Made by a program: the position numbers and the translations under genes. From the NCBI GenBank assembly GCA_003023665.1, contig PXYR01000095.1, forward strand, positions 1 through 6,544: a stretch of DNA of 6,544 nt, written 5' to 3'. The notes beneath the pieces were generated by a model, which was given only the letters and a program-made list of their open reading frames with translations, ran no database searches and had not been told where the DNA came from. Below, piece by piece: positions 1 through 6,353 of this stretch (the stretch's first letter is position 1; each line of letters opens with the position of its first letter). The DNA is from Bacteroidota bacterium (GTDB lineage Bacteria; Bacteroidota; Bacteroidia; Flavobacteriales; Schleiferiaceae).

Positions 1-263
1 GTTTGCATCTGTCCCTTTGGACTTAATGCGCGAACGTTATATAACCCGCTAGGGATATCCTTAAACTCAAAATATCCTTGATTATTGACGGTGGTACTTC
101 TTATAAAATCACCTTTAATAACTTCTACCTTCCAGTTGTATAAAGGACTGATATTCAAAGCGTCAAGAGCTTCACCTTGAATGATGCCTGTACTTTGGGC
201 GATGGATTGGTTTGATAAAAAGAGAAGTAAAGTGGCGGTTAGGATTGCACGCAATACTTTCAT
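1..263 (-). CDS. Secreted protein with carboxypeptidase-regulatory-like domain (N-terminal part, cut by window edge)
   Basis: Only the first 87 codons are inside the window; the gene continues past position 1. The start at 263 opens a clear signal peptide: a positive N-terminus (MKVLR), a hydrophobic core (residues 6-17, AILTATLLLFLS) and a probable signal peptidase I site after Ala22 (SIA|Q). Residues about 25-87 look like a carboxypeptidase-regulatory-like (CarboxypepD_reg / SpaA-type) beta sandwich, ending in the typical pattern of an aromatic strand, 'F-KDIPSGLYNV' and a further strand. In Bacteroidota this domain commonly begins TonB-dependent receptors, adhesins and other exported proteins, so the full role cannot be told from this fragment. 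A TAnnTTTG box lies just upstream and suggests its own promoter, separate from the rhodanese gene 75 bp upstream. I am confident it is a real exported protein and unsure of its function. Confidence 0.8.
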   Translation of the reverse strand, partial: MKVLRAILTATLLLFLSNQSIAQSTGIIQGEALDALNISPLYNWKVEVIKGDFIRSTTVNNQGYFEFKDIPSGLYNVRALSPKGQMQ

Positions 264-269
264 GTTGGG

Positions 270-282
270 GTCAAATTTTGAC
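270..282. repeat. Short palindrome at the predicted transcription start (GTCAAA-T-TTTGAC)
   Basis: A perfect inverted repeat with 6-bp arms GTCAAA (270-275) and TTTGAC (277-282) around a single T. It sits between the -7 box and the start codon of the secreted-protein gene, overlapping the expected transcription start. That position would suit a small operator or a weak 5'-leader structure. An AT-rich palindrome of this size can also arise by chance. Confidence 0.4.
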
Positions 283-289
283 AAAAGTA
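282..289 (-). promoter_or_regulatory. Candidate Bacteroidota -7 promoter box for the secreted-protein gene
   Basis: Read on the minus strand this is TACTTTTG, a full match to the Bacteroidota -7 consensus TAnnTTTG. It ends 18 nt before the ATG at 263, so transcription would start a few bases downstream and give a very short leader. No good TTG element is found at the usual 17-23 bp spacing, which lowers confidence. Confidence 0.4.
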
Positions 290-338
290 CAATGTAGAAT
301 ACGAATCATTGCTTAAACCAAAGCGCATTGATTGGAAT

Positions 339-653
339 TTATGATAGATTTTTTATGTTCTTCCAAGACCCTGCATTGATGCAATCTATACCAGCTTTTT
401 CGAGATATTTTTGAACATATTGAGATCTTGCACCATTTCTACAACAAATAATGATTGGTTTATTTTCTTTTTTGAGTCGTTCTGTTTCCAGCGGTATTTT
501 TTGCTCAGAAATGTTTATTGAAATCTTCGCATGATCTCTTTTAAACTCGCCAGGCGTTCTAACATCTACAACTATAGCACCATTTTCTAGCAATTCAATT
601 AGTTCCTTCGAGCTAGTCCTAACACCAAATAAAATTTTAAAGAGTCGCATCAT
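339..653 (-). CDS. Single-domain rhodanese-like protein
   Basis: This 104-residue protein is the length of a stand-alone rhodanese domain. It carries the N-terminal 'VVDVRTPGEF' motif (about residues 28-37) and the active-site loop C-R-N-G-A-R-S at 71-77, with Cys71 as the expected persulfide-forming nucleophile and Cys70 next to it. The C-terminal 'AGSW' (94-97) matches the 'GG--W' end of the fold. Rhodaneses of this type transfer sulfane sulfur to thiol or cyanide acceptors; the physiological acceptor cannot be read from the sequence. There is no signal peptide, so it is probably cytoplasmic. The gene starts with two consecutive ATG codons; the first is used here, and the second would shorten it by one residue. 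It follows the VOC gene by 25 bp on the same strand and is probably the last gene of that operon. Confidence 0.9.
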   Translation of the reverse strand: MMRLFKILFGVRTSSKELIELLENGAIVVDVRTPGEFKRDHAKISINISEQKIPLETERLKKENKPIIICCRNGARSQYVQKYLEKAGIDCINAGSWKNIKNLS

Positions 654-678
654 AAGCTTACTTGAAGGTCAAAGTTAA

Positions 679-1092
679 TTATTTATTAACCAACATACCG
701 GATTCAGTTGGACTCTCCGTAATTTCCCATTTATTCCCGTCAGGATCTATGAGTAGGAAACTTTTTTCTCCCCAAGGATGTTCTTTTGGGGCTCCAGCAT
801 CACCTGATTGGAATACCTCCTTAAGTGCAGTTGATTTCAAATAGGCTTCATGTACGTCCTTTACGGTAAGGCCAAAACTGCATTGACTTCTATCTGATTC
901 ATTGGAGAAATGTTGACCTGATTTTCCCGTGGGTAAGAAAAAAGCAAACCTGAATCCAGAAGGAAGTACAAATTCAGAAAACCCCTTATTTTGAAAATGA
1001 GGCTCAATTTCCAATAATTGACTCCAATAATCGGTGATTAGAGCCACATCTTTTGTGGTTATAACCAAATGTGAATGGGCAATGAAATTCAT
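679..1092 (-). CDS. VOC-superfamily (glyoxalase / bleomycin-resistance / dioxygenase fold) protein
   Basis: This 137-residue protein has two beta-alpha-beta-beta-beta modules, as in single-domain VOC proteins. The first begins 'HSHLVITTKDVALITDYWSQLL' in shortened form at residues 6-27; the second begins near 'FGLTVKDVHEAYL' (73-85) and ends with the hallmark 'LLIDPDGNKWEI' (113-124). His8 and Glu123 are at usual metal-ligand positions. The position where many members have a second His, at the start of the second module, is occupied by Cys71/Ser72, so the metal site may be altered or absent. Substrates in this superfamily vary widely (methylglyoxal adducts, catechols, antibiotics by binding), and none can be assigned here. 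Its ATG overlaps the stop codon of the upstream YkuK-type gene (ATGA, 1089-1092), which indicates translational coupling. Confidence 0.88.
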   Translation of the reverse strand: MNFIAHSHLVITTKDVALITDYWSQLLEIEPHFQNKGFSEFVLPSGFRFAFFLPTGKSGQHFSNESDRSQCSFGLTVKDVHEAYLKSTALKEVFQSGDAGAPKEHPWGEKSFLLIDPDGNKWEITESPTESGMLVNK

Positions 1093-1544
1093 AAAAGATG
1101 GTCTGCTGCAATGGAGGCTACTTGAATATTTTGCTTGGTATTCATTTGATAGCCAAGACCAAGAATCCAGCCCTTTACCATAGGAATCAACTTATGGGAA
1201 CGGTGTTCTTCACTCTCGTTGTAATCAACGTCTATTGTTATGGGCTGGTAAATACCTTGATCTCTTAAATATTCAGCAACATTGATACTGTCTTCTGCTT
1301 CTTTAAATAATCGAGTGATGATGTCTGAGATGATAGGTTCTCTTTTTTTGGTAAGTAGGTAATGCACTCCTTTGCCGGGATGCCTGAAAGCTACCACGGT
1401 TGCATAAACACTGGACCCACCAATATTTTGCGAATCAGTACCCACACTTAGACTTACCTCTGGATGTGCACGCAAATAACTCTTGGCATAATTTGCTAAA
1501 TGTGGAACTGGTGTTCCGTTGAGTTTCCGATATTGTGCGTCCAT
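1089..1544 (-). CDS. YkuK/DUF458-type RNase H-like protein
   Basis: This 151-residue protein resembles the YkuK/DUF458 family, which has a predicted ribonuclease H-like fold and no firmly established function. It shows the family start strand with 'VGTDSQ' (34-39), then a beta strand 'SVYATVVAF' (45-53), the 'HYLLTKK' strand (61-67), an acidic helix 'FKEAEDSINVAEYL' (80-93), 'TIDVDYN' (103-109) and a final 'ASIAADHLL' (143-151). Asp37, Glu82 or Glu84, Asp105 or Asp107 and Asp148 could form the acidic metal-binding set of an RNase H fold; that assignment is inference from spacing. There is no signal peptide. It is the first gene of a minus-strand unit with the VOC and rhodanese genes. Only 17 bp separate its start from that of the divergent DUF4268-like gene. 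Confidence 0.85.
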   Translation of the reverse strand: MDAQYRKLNGTPVPHLANYAKSYLRAHPEVSLSVGTDSQNIGGSSVYATVVAFRHPGKGVHYLLTKKREPIISDIITRLFKEAEDSINVAEYLRDQGIYQPITIDVDYNESEEHRSHKLIPMVKGWILGLGYQMNTKQNIQVASIAADHLL

Positions 1545-1561
1545 TGGGGTAAAGTTTAAAA

Positions 1562-2023
1562 ATGTTTAGCAGAGAAGAAAAAAAACAGCTTAATACTTTG
1601 TTCTTCCAACAATTCACTCAGCATATGAGTTCACACAAAATTGTTGGCGGTGGTGGCAAAAATTGGGATGCCTATAAAACAGGTATAAAAGGACTTTACT
1701 TCCGAATTCTGACTCAACCCAAGGTCACTCTGGCTATAGATTTACAATTCAAAGACGAATCCATTAGGGAATTGGTATATGATCAATTTTGCGAATTAAG
1801 ACGATTGTTGGCTTCCGAGTGGAATGAGGAGCCTGTGTATGAAAAGAATACGGTATACATAAGCGGCGAACCGTTGAGTAGGATTTCCGTAAGTCTTGAT
1901 CAAGTTTATTTTTATAATCAAGAACAGTGGCCTGAGATCATGGAATGGTTGGAACACAAATTGGTTGGTTTGGACTCTTTTTGGGATACGACCGGAGATA
2001 TTTTAAAAGACTTGGTACGTTAG
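1562..2023 (+). CDS. DUF4268-like protein of unknown function
   Basis: This 153-residue protein has the look of the Bacteroidota DUF4268 family: an N-terminal 'SREEKKQLNTLFFQQF' segment (3-18), the signature 'NWDAYKTGIKGLYFRI' (34-49), a strand 'KVTLAIDLQF' (54-63), a helix 'IRELVYDQFCELRRLL' (68-83), and a C-terminal helix around 'WPEIMEWLEHKL' (123-134). The family is small, cytoplasmic and functionally uncharacterised; similar domains also occur as C-terminal parts of nuclease-like proteins, but nothing catalytic is visible here. The start ATG is chosen because it begins the conserved segment. Its last codon overlaps the stop of the convergent C40 peptidase gene by 4 bp, so no terminator lies between the two. 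Confidence 0.85.
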   Translation: MFSREEKKQLNTLFFQQFTQHMSSHKIVGGGGKNWDAYKTGIKGLYFRILTQPKVTLAIDLQFKDESIRELVYDQFCELRRLLASEWNEEPVYEKNTVYISGEPLSRISVSLDQVYFYNQEQWPEIMEWLEHKLVGLDSFWDTTGDILKDLVR

Positions 2024-2802
2024 TCCAAAATGGATTTTAAGACACGTAGTTTATGGGTGTGCTTACCCATTTCCTGATTGTAAATTCCGCTATGATCCAG
2101 TGTGTCAATGCGAACTCTTCCTGAGGCATGGATCACTTTGTAATCTTCCAATATCATACCTACGTGTACAATGTCTCCCTCTGCATTATCAAAAAATGCC
2201 AAATCACCAACATTACATTCTTCTAGAAAACTTAGGGATCTTCCTTTTTTGGCTTGTTGGGAGGCATCTCTTGGTAAGAATATGCCATTCATTCTAAAAA
2301 TCATCTGAGTAAAACCGCTACAATCTATACCCAAAGTAGATCTGCCGCCCCAATAATAAGGAGTGCCCATGTAATCCATTGCGGAATCTTTTATTGCAGC
2401 TCTTTCCTTTCTACTAGAATAAAGTTCTCCCTTAAAAGTGAACGTATTCTCACCAATATCAAATTTATCTTGAACAAGACCAGGTAGGCAAGCACCTCTA
2501 GTTACACTATAGCTAGATCCGTCTAGATCTATTAATTCTCCCTGGGCGGATTTGACAAAAAATTTAGGAGCCTTCGATAATTTCTCAAAAGATTCTAAAG
2601 AAAGGGGTCTGCATTGCTGGGGATCAATCCAGCCTTCGTATTGGTCATGCTGTAATCGGATTCGAATCCATTTAGGTTTGCGCTCAATGATTTCAAAAGC
2701 TTCTCCAAATAAAATCATATTGACCATTTCACTGCGGTCACTTGACTCTGCTCTCATGGGAGCTGAAGAAAGAAAGCAGTAGGCATATTGAGTTACGCTC
2801 AT
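2020..2802 (-). CDS. Cytoplasmic C40 (NlpC/P60) peptidase with N-terminal SH3 domains
   Basis: In this 260-residue protein, residues about 1-70 form a bacterial SH3-like domain (note 'PMRAESSDRSEMVNMILFGE' at 15-34 and 'YEGWID' at 55-60), about 80-130 a second SH3-like segment, and about 135-258 the NlpC/P60 catalytic domain. The catalytic triad is visible: Cys161 in 'GIDCSGF', His213 in 'DIVHVGM' and His225 in 'VIHASG'. 'GTPYYWGG' (146-153) and 'LPRDASQQ' (176-183) are also family hallmarks. NlpC/P60 enzymes cleave peptidoglycan stem peptides, typically at the gamma-D-Glu-diamino acid bond. The absence of a signal peptide and the SH3-plus-C40 layout resemble YkfC-type enzymes that process recycled murein peptides in the cytoplasm; that role is inferred. 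The start at 2802 keeps the conserved SH3 N-terminus; later Met codons (16, 26) would cut into it. Confidence 0.93.
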   Translation of the reverse strand: MSVTQYAYCFLSSAPMRAESSDRSEMVNMILFGEAFEIIERKPKWIRIRLQHDQYEGWIDPQQCRPLSLESFEKLSKAPKFFVKSAQGELIDLDGSSYSVTRGACLPGLVQDKFDIGENTFTFKGELYSSRKERAAIKDSAMDYMGTPYYWGGRSTLGIDCSGFTQMIFRMNGIFLPRDASQQAKKGRSLSFLEECNVGDLAFFDNAEGDIVHVGMILEDYKVIHASGRVRIDTLDHSGIYNQEMGKHTHKLRVLKSILD

Positions 2803-2806
2803 GATT

Positions 2807-2814
2807 CAAAAATA
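2807..2814 (-). promoter_or_regulatory. Candidate -7 box immediately before the C40 peptidase start codon
   Basis: The minus strand reads TATTTTTG, a full TAnnTTTG match, ending only 4 nt before the ATG at 2802. If used, transcription would begin at or next to the start codon, giving a leaderless mRNA. No clear TTG is found 17-23 bp further upstream, so this may be a chance match in AT-rich DNA. A promoter is expected in this 60-bp gap because a strong terminator lies directly upstream. Confidence 0.3.
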
Positions 2815-2860
2815 ACTAAGTCCATTCCGAACTTCTCTATGCCGCCTAATATTTTTACAC

Positions 2861-2894
2861 AAAAAGCCGCGTTGAAAAGGATTCAACGCGGCTT
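2861..2894 (-). terminator. Strong intrinsic terminator after the thiolase gene
   Basis: A perfect 13-bp stem (AAGCCGCGTTGAA at 2864-2876 with TTCAACGCGGCTT at 2882-2894) closes a 5-nt loop. On the minus strand it is followed by a run of T (complement of the A run at 2861-2865). It lies 17 bp past the thiolase stop codon and should end that transcript before the C40 gene. The plus-strand side lacks a good T run, so it acts mainly for the minus strand. Confidence 0.92.
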
Positions 2895-2911
2895 ATATGC
2901 AGGAAATTATC

Positions 2912-4090
2912 TTAAATCTTTTCTATAACAATGGCAGATGCACCCCCACCGCCGTTGCAGATAGCCGCCGCTCCAACCTTTCCATTATTCTGGTCTAAAA
3001 CGGAGAGTAGTGTGCTTACTATACGTGCACCAGAGGCACCTAAGGGATGCCCAAGGCTTACTGCTCCGCCGTTGACATTTACTTTTGAAGAATCCAGTCC
3101 AAGAATTTTCATGTTAGCTAAACCAACAACAGAGAACGCTTCATTCAACTCAAAGTAATCCACTTTATTTAAGTTTATCCCCGCTTTTTTCAATGCTTTG
3201 GGTAATGCCTTGGCTGGTGCAGTAGTAAACCATTCGGGTTCATGAGCTGCATCTGCATATCCTGTGATTTTAGCTAAAGGGCTCAGTTTCATTTCTGCTG
3301 CTTTTTCTGCACTCATAATTACAAGTGCACATGCCCCGTCATTTATGTTAGATGCATTGGCAGCAGTAATAGTCCCGTCCTTCTTGAATACAGGTCGGAG
3401 GGAAGGTACTTTATCATGTCTAACTTTTGAAAAGTCTTCGTCCGTATCAATGATTAAATCGTCTCCTCTTCGTTGTGGCACATGAACTGGGACGACTTCG
3501 TTTCTGTATTTACCTGCTTCCCATGCCGCTGCGCTGCGCCTGTAACTTTCCAAGGCGAAGGCATCTTGTTCTTCCCTAGAAATTTCATGTTCTGAAGCAC
3601 AAAGTTCTGCACAGACACCCATGTGCTGCTCATTGTAGACATCCGTTAATCCGTCGTGCACTAGTCCGTCTACTAGTGGCATATTTCCCAATTTGGTGCC
3701 GTTTCTTCCGTTTTGTAGATAATGTGGAACAGCGCTCATATTCTCCATGCCACCGGCAACAATAATATCTGCGTCACCAGCTTTAATACTTTGAGACGCC
3801 ATCATGATTGCCTTCATTCCAGAAGAACAAACCTTATTAATGGTGGTACATGGGACGTTTTCAGAAATTCCTGCATAAATGGCCGCTTGTCTGGCCGGAG
3901 CCTGACCAATTCCAGCTTGCAGCACATTCCCCATTAATACTTCTTCAACATCCTTGGGTTGAATACCCGCTTTTTTGATGGCCGCGGATATGGCCGTTGC
4001 GCCTAGTTTAGGAGCGCTAATCCCGCTAAGTGCGCCGCCAAAACTTCCAATTGGAGTTCGAACTGCACTTACGATGACTACATCTTTCAT
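2912..4090 (-). CDS. Thiolase (acetyl-CoA C-acetyltransferase type)
   Basis: At 392 residues this has the standard length of a bacterial thiolase. The nucleophile Cys88 lies in 'NKVCSSGMKA' (85-94). The other active-site motifs are 'NEAF' (Asn316), 'GGAVSLGHPLGASGAR' (341-356, His348) and 'CNGGGGASA' (378-386, Cys378 as the general acid/base). The enzyme condenses two acetyl-CoA to acetoacetyl-CoA, or runs in reverse to cleave 3-ketoacyl-CoA. The strong likeness to AtoB/PhaA-type biosynthetic thiolases favours acetyl-CoA acetyltransferase, but a beta-oxidation (FadA-like) role cannot be excluded. No other beta-oxidation or PHB gene is in the window. It is transcribed alone, divergently from the HD-domain gene and ended by its own terminator. 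Confidence 0.96.
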   Translation of the reverse strand: MKDVVIVSAVRTPIGSFGGALSGISAPKLGATAISAAIKKAGIQPKDVEEVLMGNVLQAGIGQAPARQAAIYAGISENVPCTTINKVCSSGMKAIMMASQSIKAGDADIIVAGGMENMSAVPHYLQNGRNGTKLGNMPLVDGLVHDGLTDVYNEQHMGVCAELCASEHEISREEQDAFALESYRRSAAAWEAGKYRNEVVPVHVPQRRGDDLIIDTDEDFSKVRHDKVPSLRPVFKKDGTITAANASNINDGACALVIMSAEKAAEMKLSPLAKITGYADAAHEPEWFTTAPAKALPKALKKAGINLNKVDYFELNEAFSVVGLANMKILGLDSSKVNVNGGAVSLGHPLGASGARIVSTLLSVLDQNNGKVGAAAICNGGGGASAIVIEKI

Positions 4091-4133
4091 AAGTTCTGTA
4101 ATGTATTTGGTTCAGTGTATTTAAAACACAGCA

Positions 4134-4166
4134 CTAAACTACTAAATTGGTCTCGAGAAATCTCAA
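4134..4166 (-). promoter_or_regulatory. Weak candidate promoter for the thiolase gene
   Basis: On the minus strand a TTG (complement of 4164-4166) is followed after 22 bp by TAGTTTAG (complement of 4134-4141), which differs from TAnnTTTG at one base. The predicted leader would be about 40 nt. The 83-bp divergent gap must also hold the promoter of the HD-domain gene; the best plus-strand match is TGTATTTG at 4102-4109 (one mismatch, no good -33 element). Both calls are tentative. Confidence 0.25.
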
Positions 4167-4173
4167 CTTTACT

Positions 4174-6099
4174 ATGAAAGCACCCAATTGGTTTAAAATC
4201 AGTGAGCAGTGGATATATTTTTCCCTTATTGCTGCCCTTTCTAGTGTTTTAATCTATTTGAGTATTCCAAACGGTGCACACTTTAACTATACGTATAGGT
4301 TGGGTCAGATTTGGTTAGAAGGAGACCTTTATTCACCGCAAGATTTTGTTTTACCAAAAAGTAATCAAGAGTTAGCCGCAGATCGCGAATTCTTGATCGA
4401 AACCAAAGATTATTATTTCGATTATCATTACAGGCTGGATGAATGGTCGAATTCGCTTGATTTGGATAGCGCCTTGCAACTTCAGTTAAAATCGTGGCAG
4501 AAAAGGGGATTGGTTGCTAATATTCCTTCTTCAAAGCATAGGCTATTTCTTGCGGACGGGGTACGACTAGATTTATCTTCTTCTTTAACACTAGAGGCAT
4601 TAAAAGCACAATATGGATTACCAGATGATTTCATGTTGCTACCAACGTATACCTTAAATACCGCAAAAACAGACAGTGCTCTTCAGGCAAAATTAGATTT
4701 GATTCCTGAAAATAAAGGAATGATCACTCAAGGCACGCTTTTGTTGAAGCAAGGAGCAACAATAACACAGCAAAAATATGAATTGTTACGTGCTCTAGAA
4801 TTCAGTTTTACAGGCAGTAAAGGAGAATACAGTCTTAGGTCAAGGTTTGGTACCGGCTTATATATATTGCTCATATTTATTGGGTTAGGATATTTTCTTC
4901 GCCTTCATTATGCTCATGTTCTTGCGCACAGTTCGTCATTAAATCTATACATGTTCACCTTTGGTATCGGTATTTTGATTGCACTCTTATTGGAAAATTT
5001 TACGGCCATAAGGGCTCTTTCGGTACCATTACTTTTAGTCCCGGTCATCATTCGCAGCTTTTTCTCTGATAGATTGGCACTTTTTACGCATACGATTATG
5101 ATAGTAGCACTAGTCCCATTCGTTAGTGCTACGGTTCAATTTCTTTCCGTACAGTTTTTTGCAGGACTCATCACTTTGTTCTTCATTCGAGGCATATATA
5201 AGCGCAGCCAACTGGTGCAGAGCACGCTTAAAATCATGTTTGTGCTCTTACTTATTCATGTAAGCATCCATTTAATTCGTGAATCAGATTGGACCTCTCA
5301 AAGCGTTTTACCGGTTATCTATTCGTTGGGCGGTACACTTATCCTCCTTTTTATCTTTCCACTTATCTACTTTTTTGAGCGTTCCTTTGGTGTAGTCAGC
5401 GATTTGACACTACTTGAATTGAGCGATACAAACAATCCGCTCTTGAAGAAATTGTCCAAAGAGGCACCAGGAACTTTTCAGCATACAATGCAAGTAGCTA
5501 ATCTTGCTGAATTTGCCACAGAATTAGTTGGAGGAAACACGTTACTCGTGCGTACTGGAGCGCTTTACCACGATATTGGCAAGGTTGTTAACTCGCAATA
5601 TTTTACGGAGAATCAAAGCTCAACCAATTCACCGCACGAAGAATTGAGTTATTTAGAGAGTGCAGAAATCATAATTTCACACATCAACGACGGGATTGAA
5701 TTGGCAAAAAAACACAAGTTGCCAGATATAGTGATTGATTTCATTAGAACACATCACGGCACATCTAGAGTGGAATATTTCTACAGGAAATTCAAGGAAG
5801 ATCATCCTGATTCTAATCAGTTTGATCAATTTCAATATCCAGGTCCAAAACCATTTTCTAAGGAGACTGCAATTGTTATGATGTCAGACGCGGTGGAGGC
5901 ATCAACACGCAGTATAAAGGATAAGACAGAGCAAAATTTATCCGAAATGATAGACAAGGTGATTGGTCATCAACTAGCAACTGGTCAGTTTGATAATGCT
6001 TCTATTACCATGAAGGAAATCAACACGATACGCGATGCCTTCAAGCGCTTTATACGAGGAGTGTATCACGTTAGAATATCTTACCCAGAGGTTGATTGA
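4174..6099 (+). CDS. Membrane HD phosphohydrolase of the 7TM-HDED / PgpH family, likely c-di-AMP phosphodiesterase
   Basis: Numbering is from the ATG at 4174 (641 residues). One N-terminal membrane helix (about 10-30) precedes an extracytoplasmic 7TMR-HDED-type domain (about 31-224), a block of about seven membrane helices (226-402) and a cytoplasmic HD domain (about 425-625). All expected metal ligands are present: His437, His466-Asp467 (in HDIGK), His503, His527-His528 and Asp572. This architecture is that of PgpH/YqfF, which hydrolyses cyclic di-AMP to pApA; the substrate here is inferred from family. It is somewhat shorter than the roughly 700 residues of Firmicutes members. A TTG at 4147 would add nine residues (VSRNLNF-type, not conserved-looking), so the ATG is preferred. 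It has no same-strand protein neighbour; the tRNA cluster follows 73 bp later. Confidence 0.92.
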   Translation: MKAPNWFKISEQWIYFSLIAALSSVLIYLSIPNGAHFNYTYRLGQIWLEGDLYSPQDFVLPKSNQELAADREFLIETKDYYFDYHYRLDEWSNSLDLDSALQLQLKSWQKRGLVANIPSSKHRLFLADGVRLDLSSSLTLEALKAQYGLPDDFMLLPTYTLNTAKTDSALQAKLDLIPENKGMITQGTLLLKQGATITQQKYELLRALEFSFTGSKGEYSLRSRFGTGLYILLIFIGLGYFLRLHYAHVLAHSSSLNLYMFTFGIGILIALLLENFTAIRALSVPLLLVPVIIRSFFSDRLALFTHTIMIVALVPFVSATVQFLSVQFFAGLITLFFIRGIYKRSQLVQSTLKIMFVLLLIHVSIHLIRESDWTSQSVLPVIYSLGGTLILLFIFPLIYFFERSFGVVSDLTLLELSDTNNPLLKKLSKEAPGTFQHTMQVANLAEFATELVGGNTLLVRTGALYHDIGKVVNSQYFTENQSSTNSPHEELSYLESAEIIISHINDGIELAKKHKLPDIVIDFIRTHHGTSRVEYFYRKFKEDHPDSNQFDQFQYPGPKPFSKETAIVMMSDAVEASTRSIKDKTEQNLSEMIDKVIGHQLATGQFDNASITMKEINTIRDAFKRFIRGVYHVRISYPEVD

Positions 6100-6131
6100 T
6101 AGTAACCAATTAATTATTTGTTTAAATACTA

Positions 6132-6161
6132 TTGCGCAAATAGATTTTCGGTCTAAATTTG
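6132..6161 (+). promoter_or_regulatory. Promoter of the tRNA cluster (Bacteroidota consensus)
   Basis: TTG at 6132-6134, a 19-bp spacer, then TAAATTTG at 6154-6161, an exact TAnnTTTG match. Transcription would begin about 4-8 bp downstream, just before the tRNA-Ser gene at 6173. Matching both boxes and the spacing in front of a stable-RNA gene makes this the best-supported promoter in the window. Confidence 0.75.
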
Positions 6162-6164
6162 CGC
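6134..6164. repeat. Inverted repeat GCGCAAAT / ATTTGCGC across the tRNA promoter
   Basis: Perfect 8-bp arms at 6134-6141 and 6157-6164, whose centres are 23 bp apart. AGA (6142-6144) and TCT (6152-6154) extend the pairing with two bases bulged out. The right arm contains most of the -7 box and the left arm touches the -33 TTG. As RNA it could fold at the 3' end of the HD-domain transcript, but no T run follows. As DNA it has the symmetry of a regulator site. Either reading is inference. Confidence 0.55.
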
Positions 6165-6172
6165 TCCCTATC

Positions 6173-6256
6173 GGAAAGGTGGCAGAGTGGTAATGCAGCA
6201 GCCTGCTAAGCTGTGGTCGCGGAAGCGTCCCCTGGGTTCGAGTCCCAGTCTTTCCG
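6173..6256 (+). tRNA. tRNA-Ser (anticodon GCU)
   Basis: The acceptor stem GGAAAGG pairs with TCTTTCC (G7-T66 wobble), with discriminator G at 6256. The anticodon stem GCAGC/GCTGT encloses the loop CTGCTAA, anticodon GCU, reading AGC/AGU serine codons. A long variable arm (CGC-GGAA-GCG) confirms a class II tRNA. The T arm is CTGGG-TTCGAGT-CCCAG. CCA is not encoded, as usual in Bacteroidota. It is the first gene of the tRNA cluster. Confidence 0.95.
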
Positions 6257-6278
6257 CTAAGAAATGTTGCATTAAGTT

Positions 6279-6351
<73 letters not shown>

Positions 6352-6353
6352 CA

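Noticed and set aside
264..338. Imperfect hairpin after the rhodanese stop (AATCA ... TGATT) as a terminator
   Set aside because: The stem is broken by an internal loop and no T run follows on the minus strand.
662..844. Plus-strand open frame opposite the VOC gene
   Set aside because: It has no family resemblance and mirrors the minus-strand VOC coding sequence. The same reasoning removes the plus-strand frames at 2100-2297, 2552-2782, 2931-3158, 3264-3485 and 3722-3937, and the minus-strand frames at 1435-1617 and 3454-3642.
4147..4173. TTG start nine codons upstream of the ATG of the HD-domain gene
   Set aside because: The extra residues show no conserved character, ATG at 4174 begins just before the first membrane helix, and the shorter form leaves more room for a promoter.
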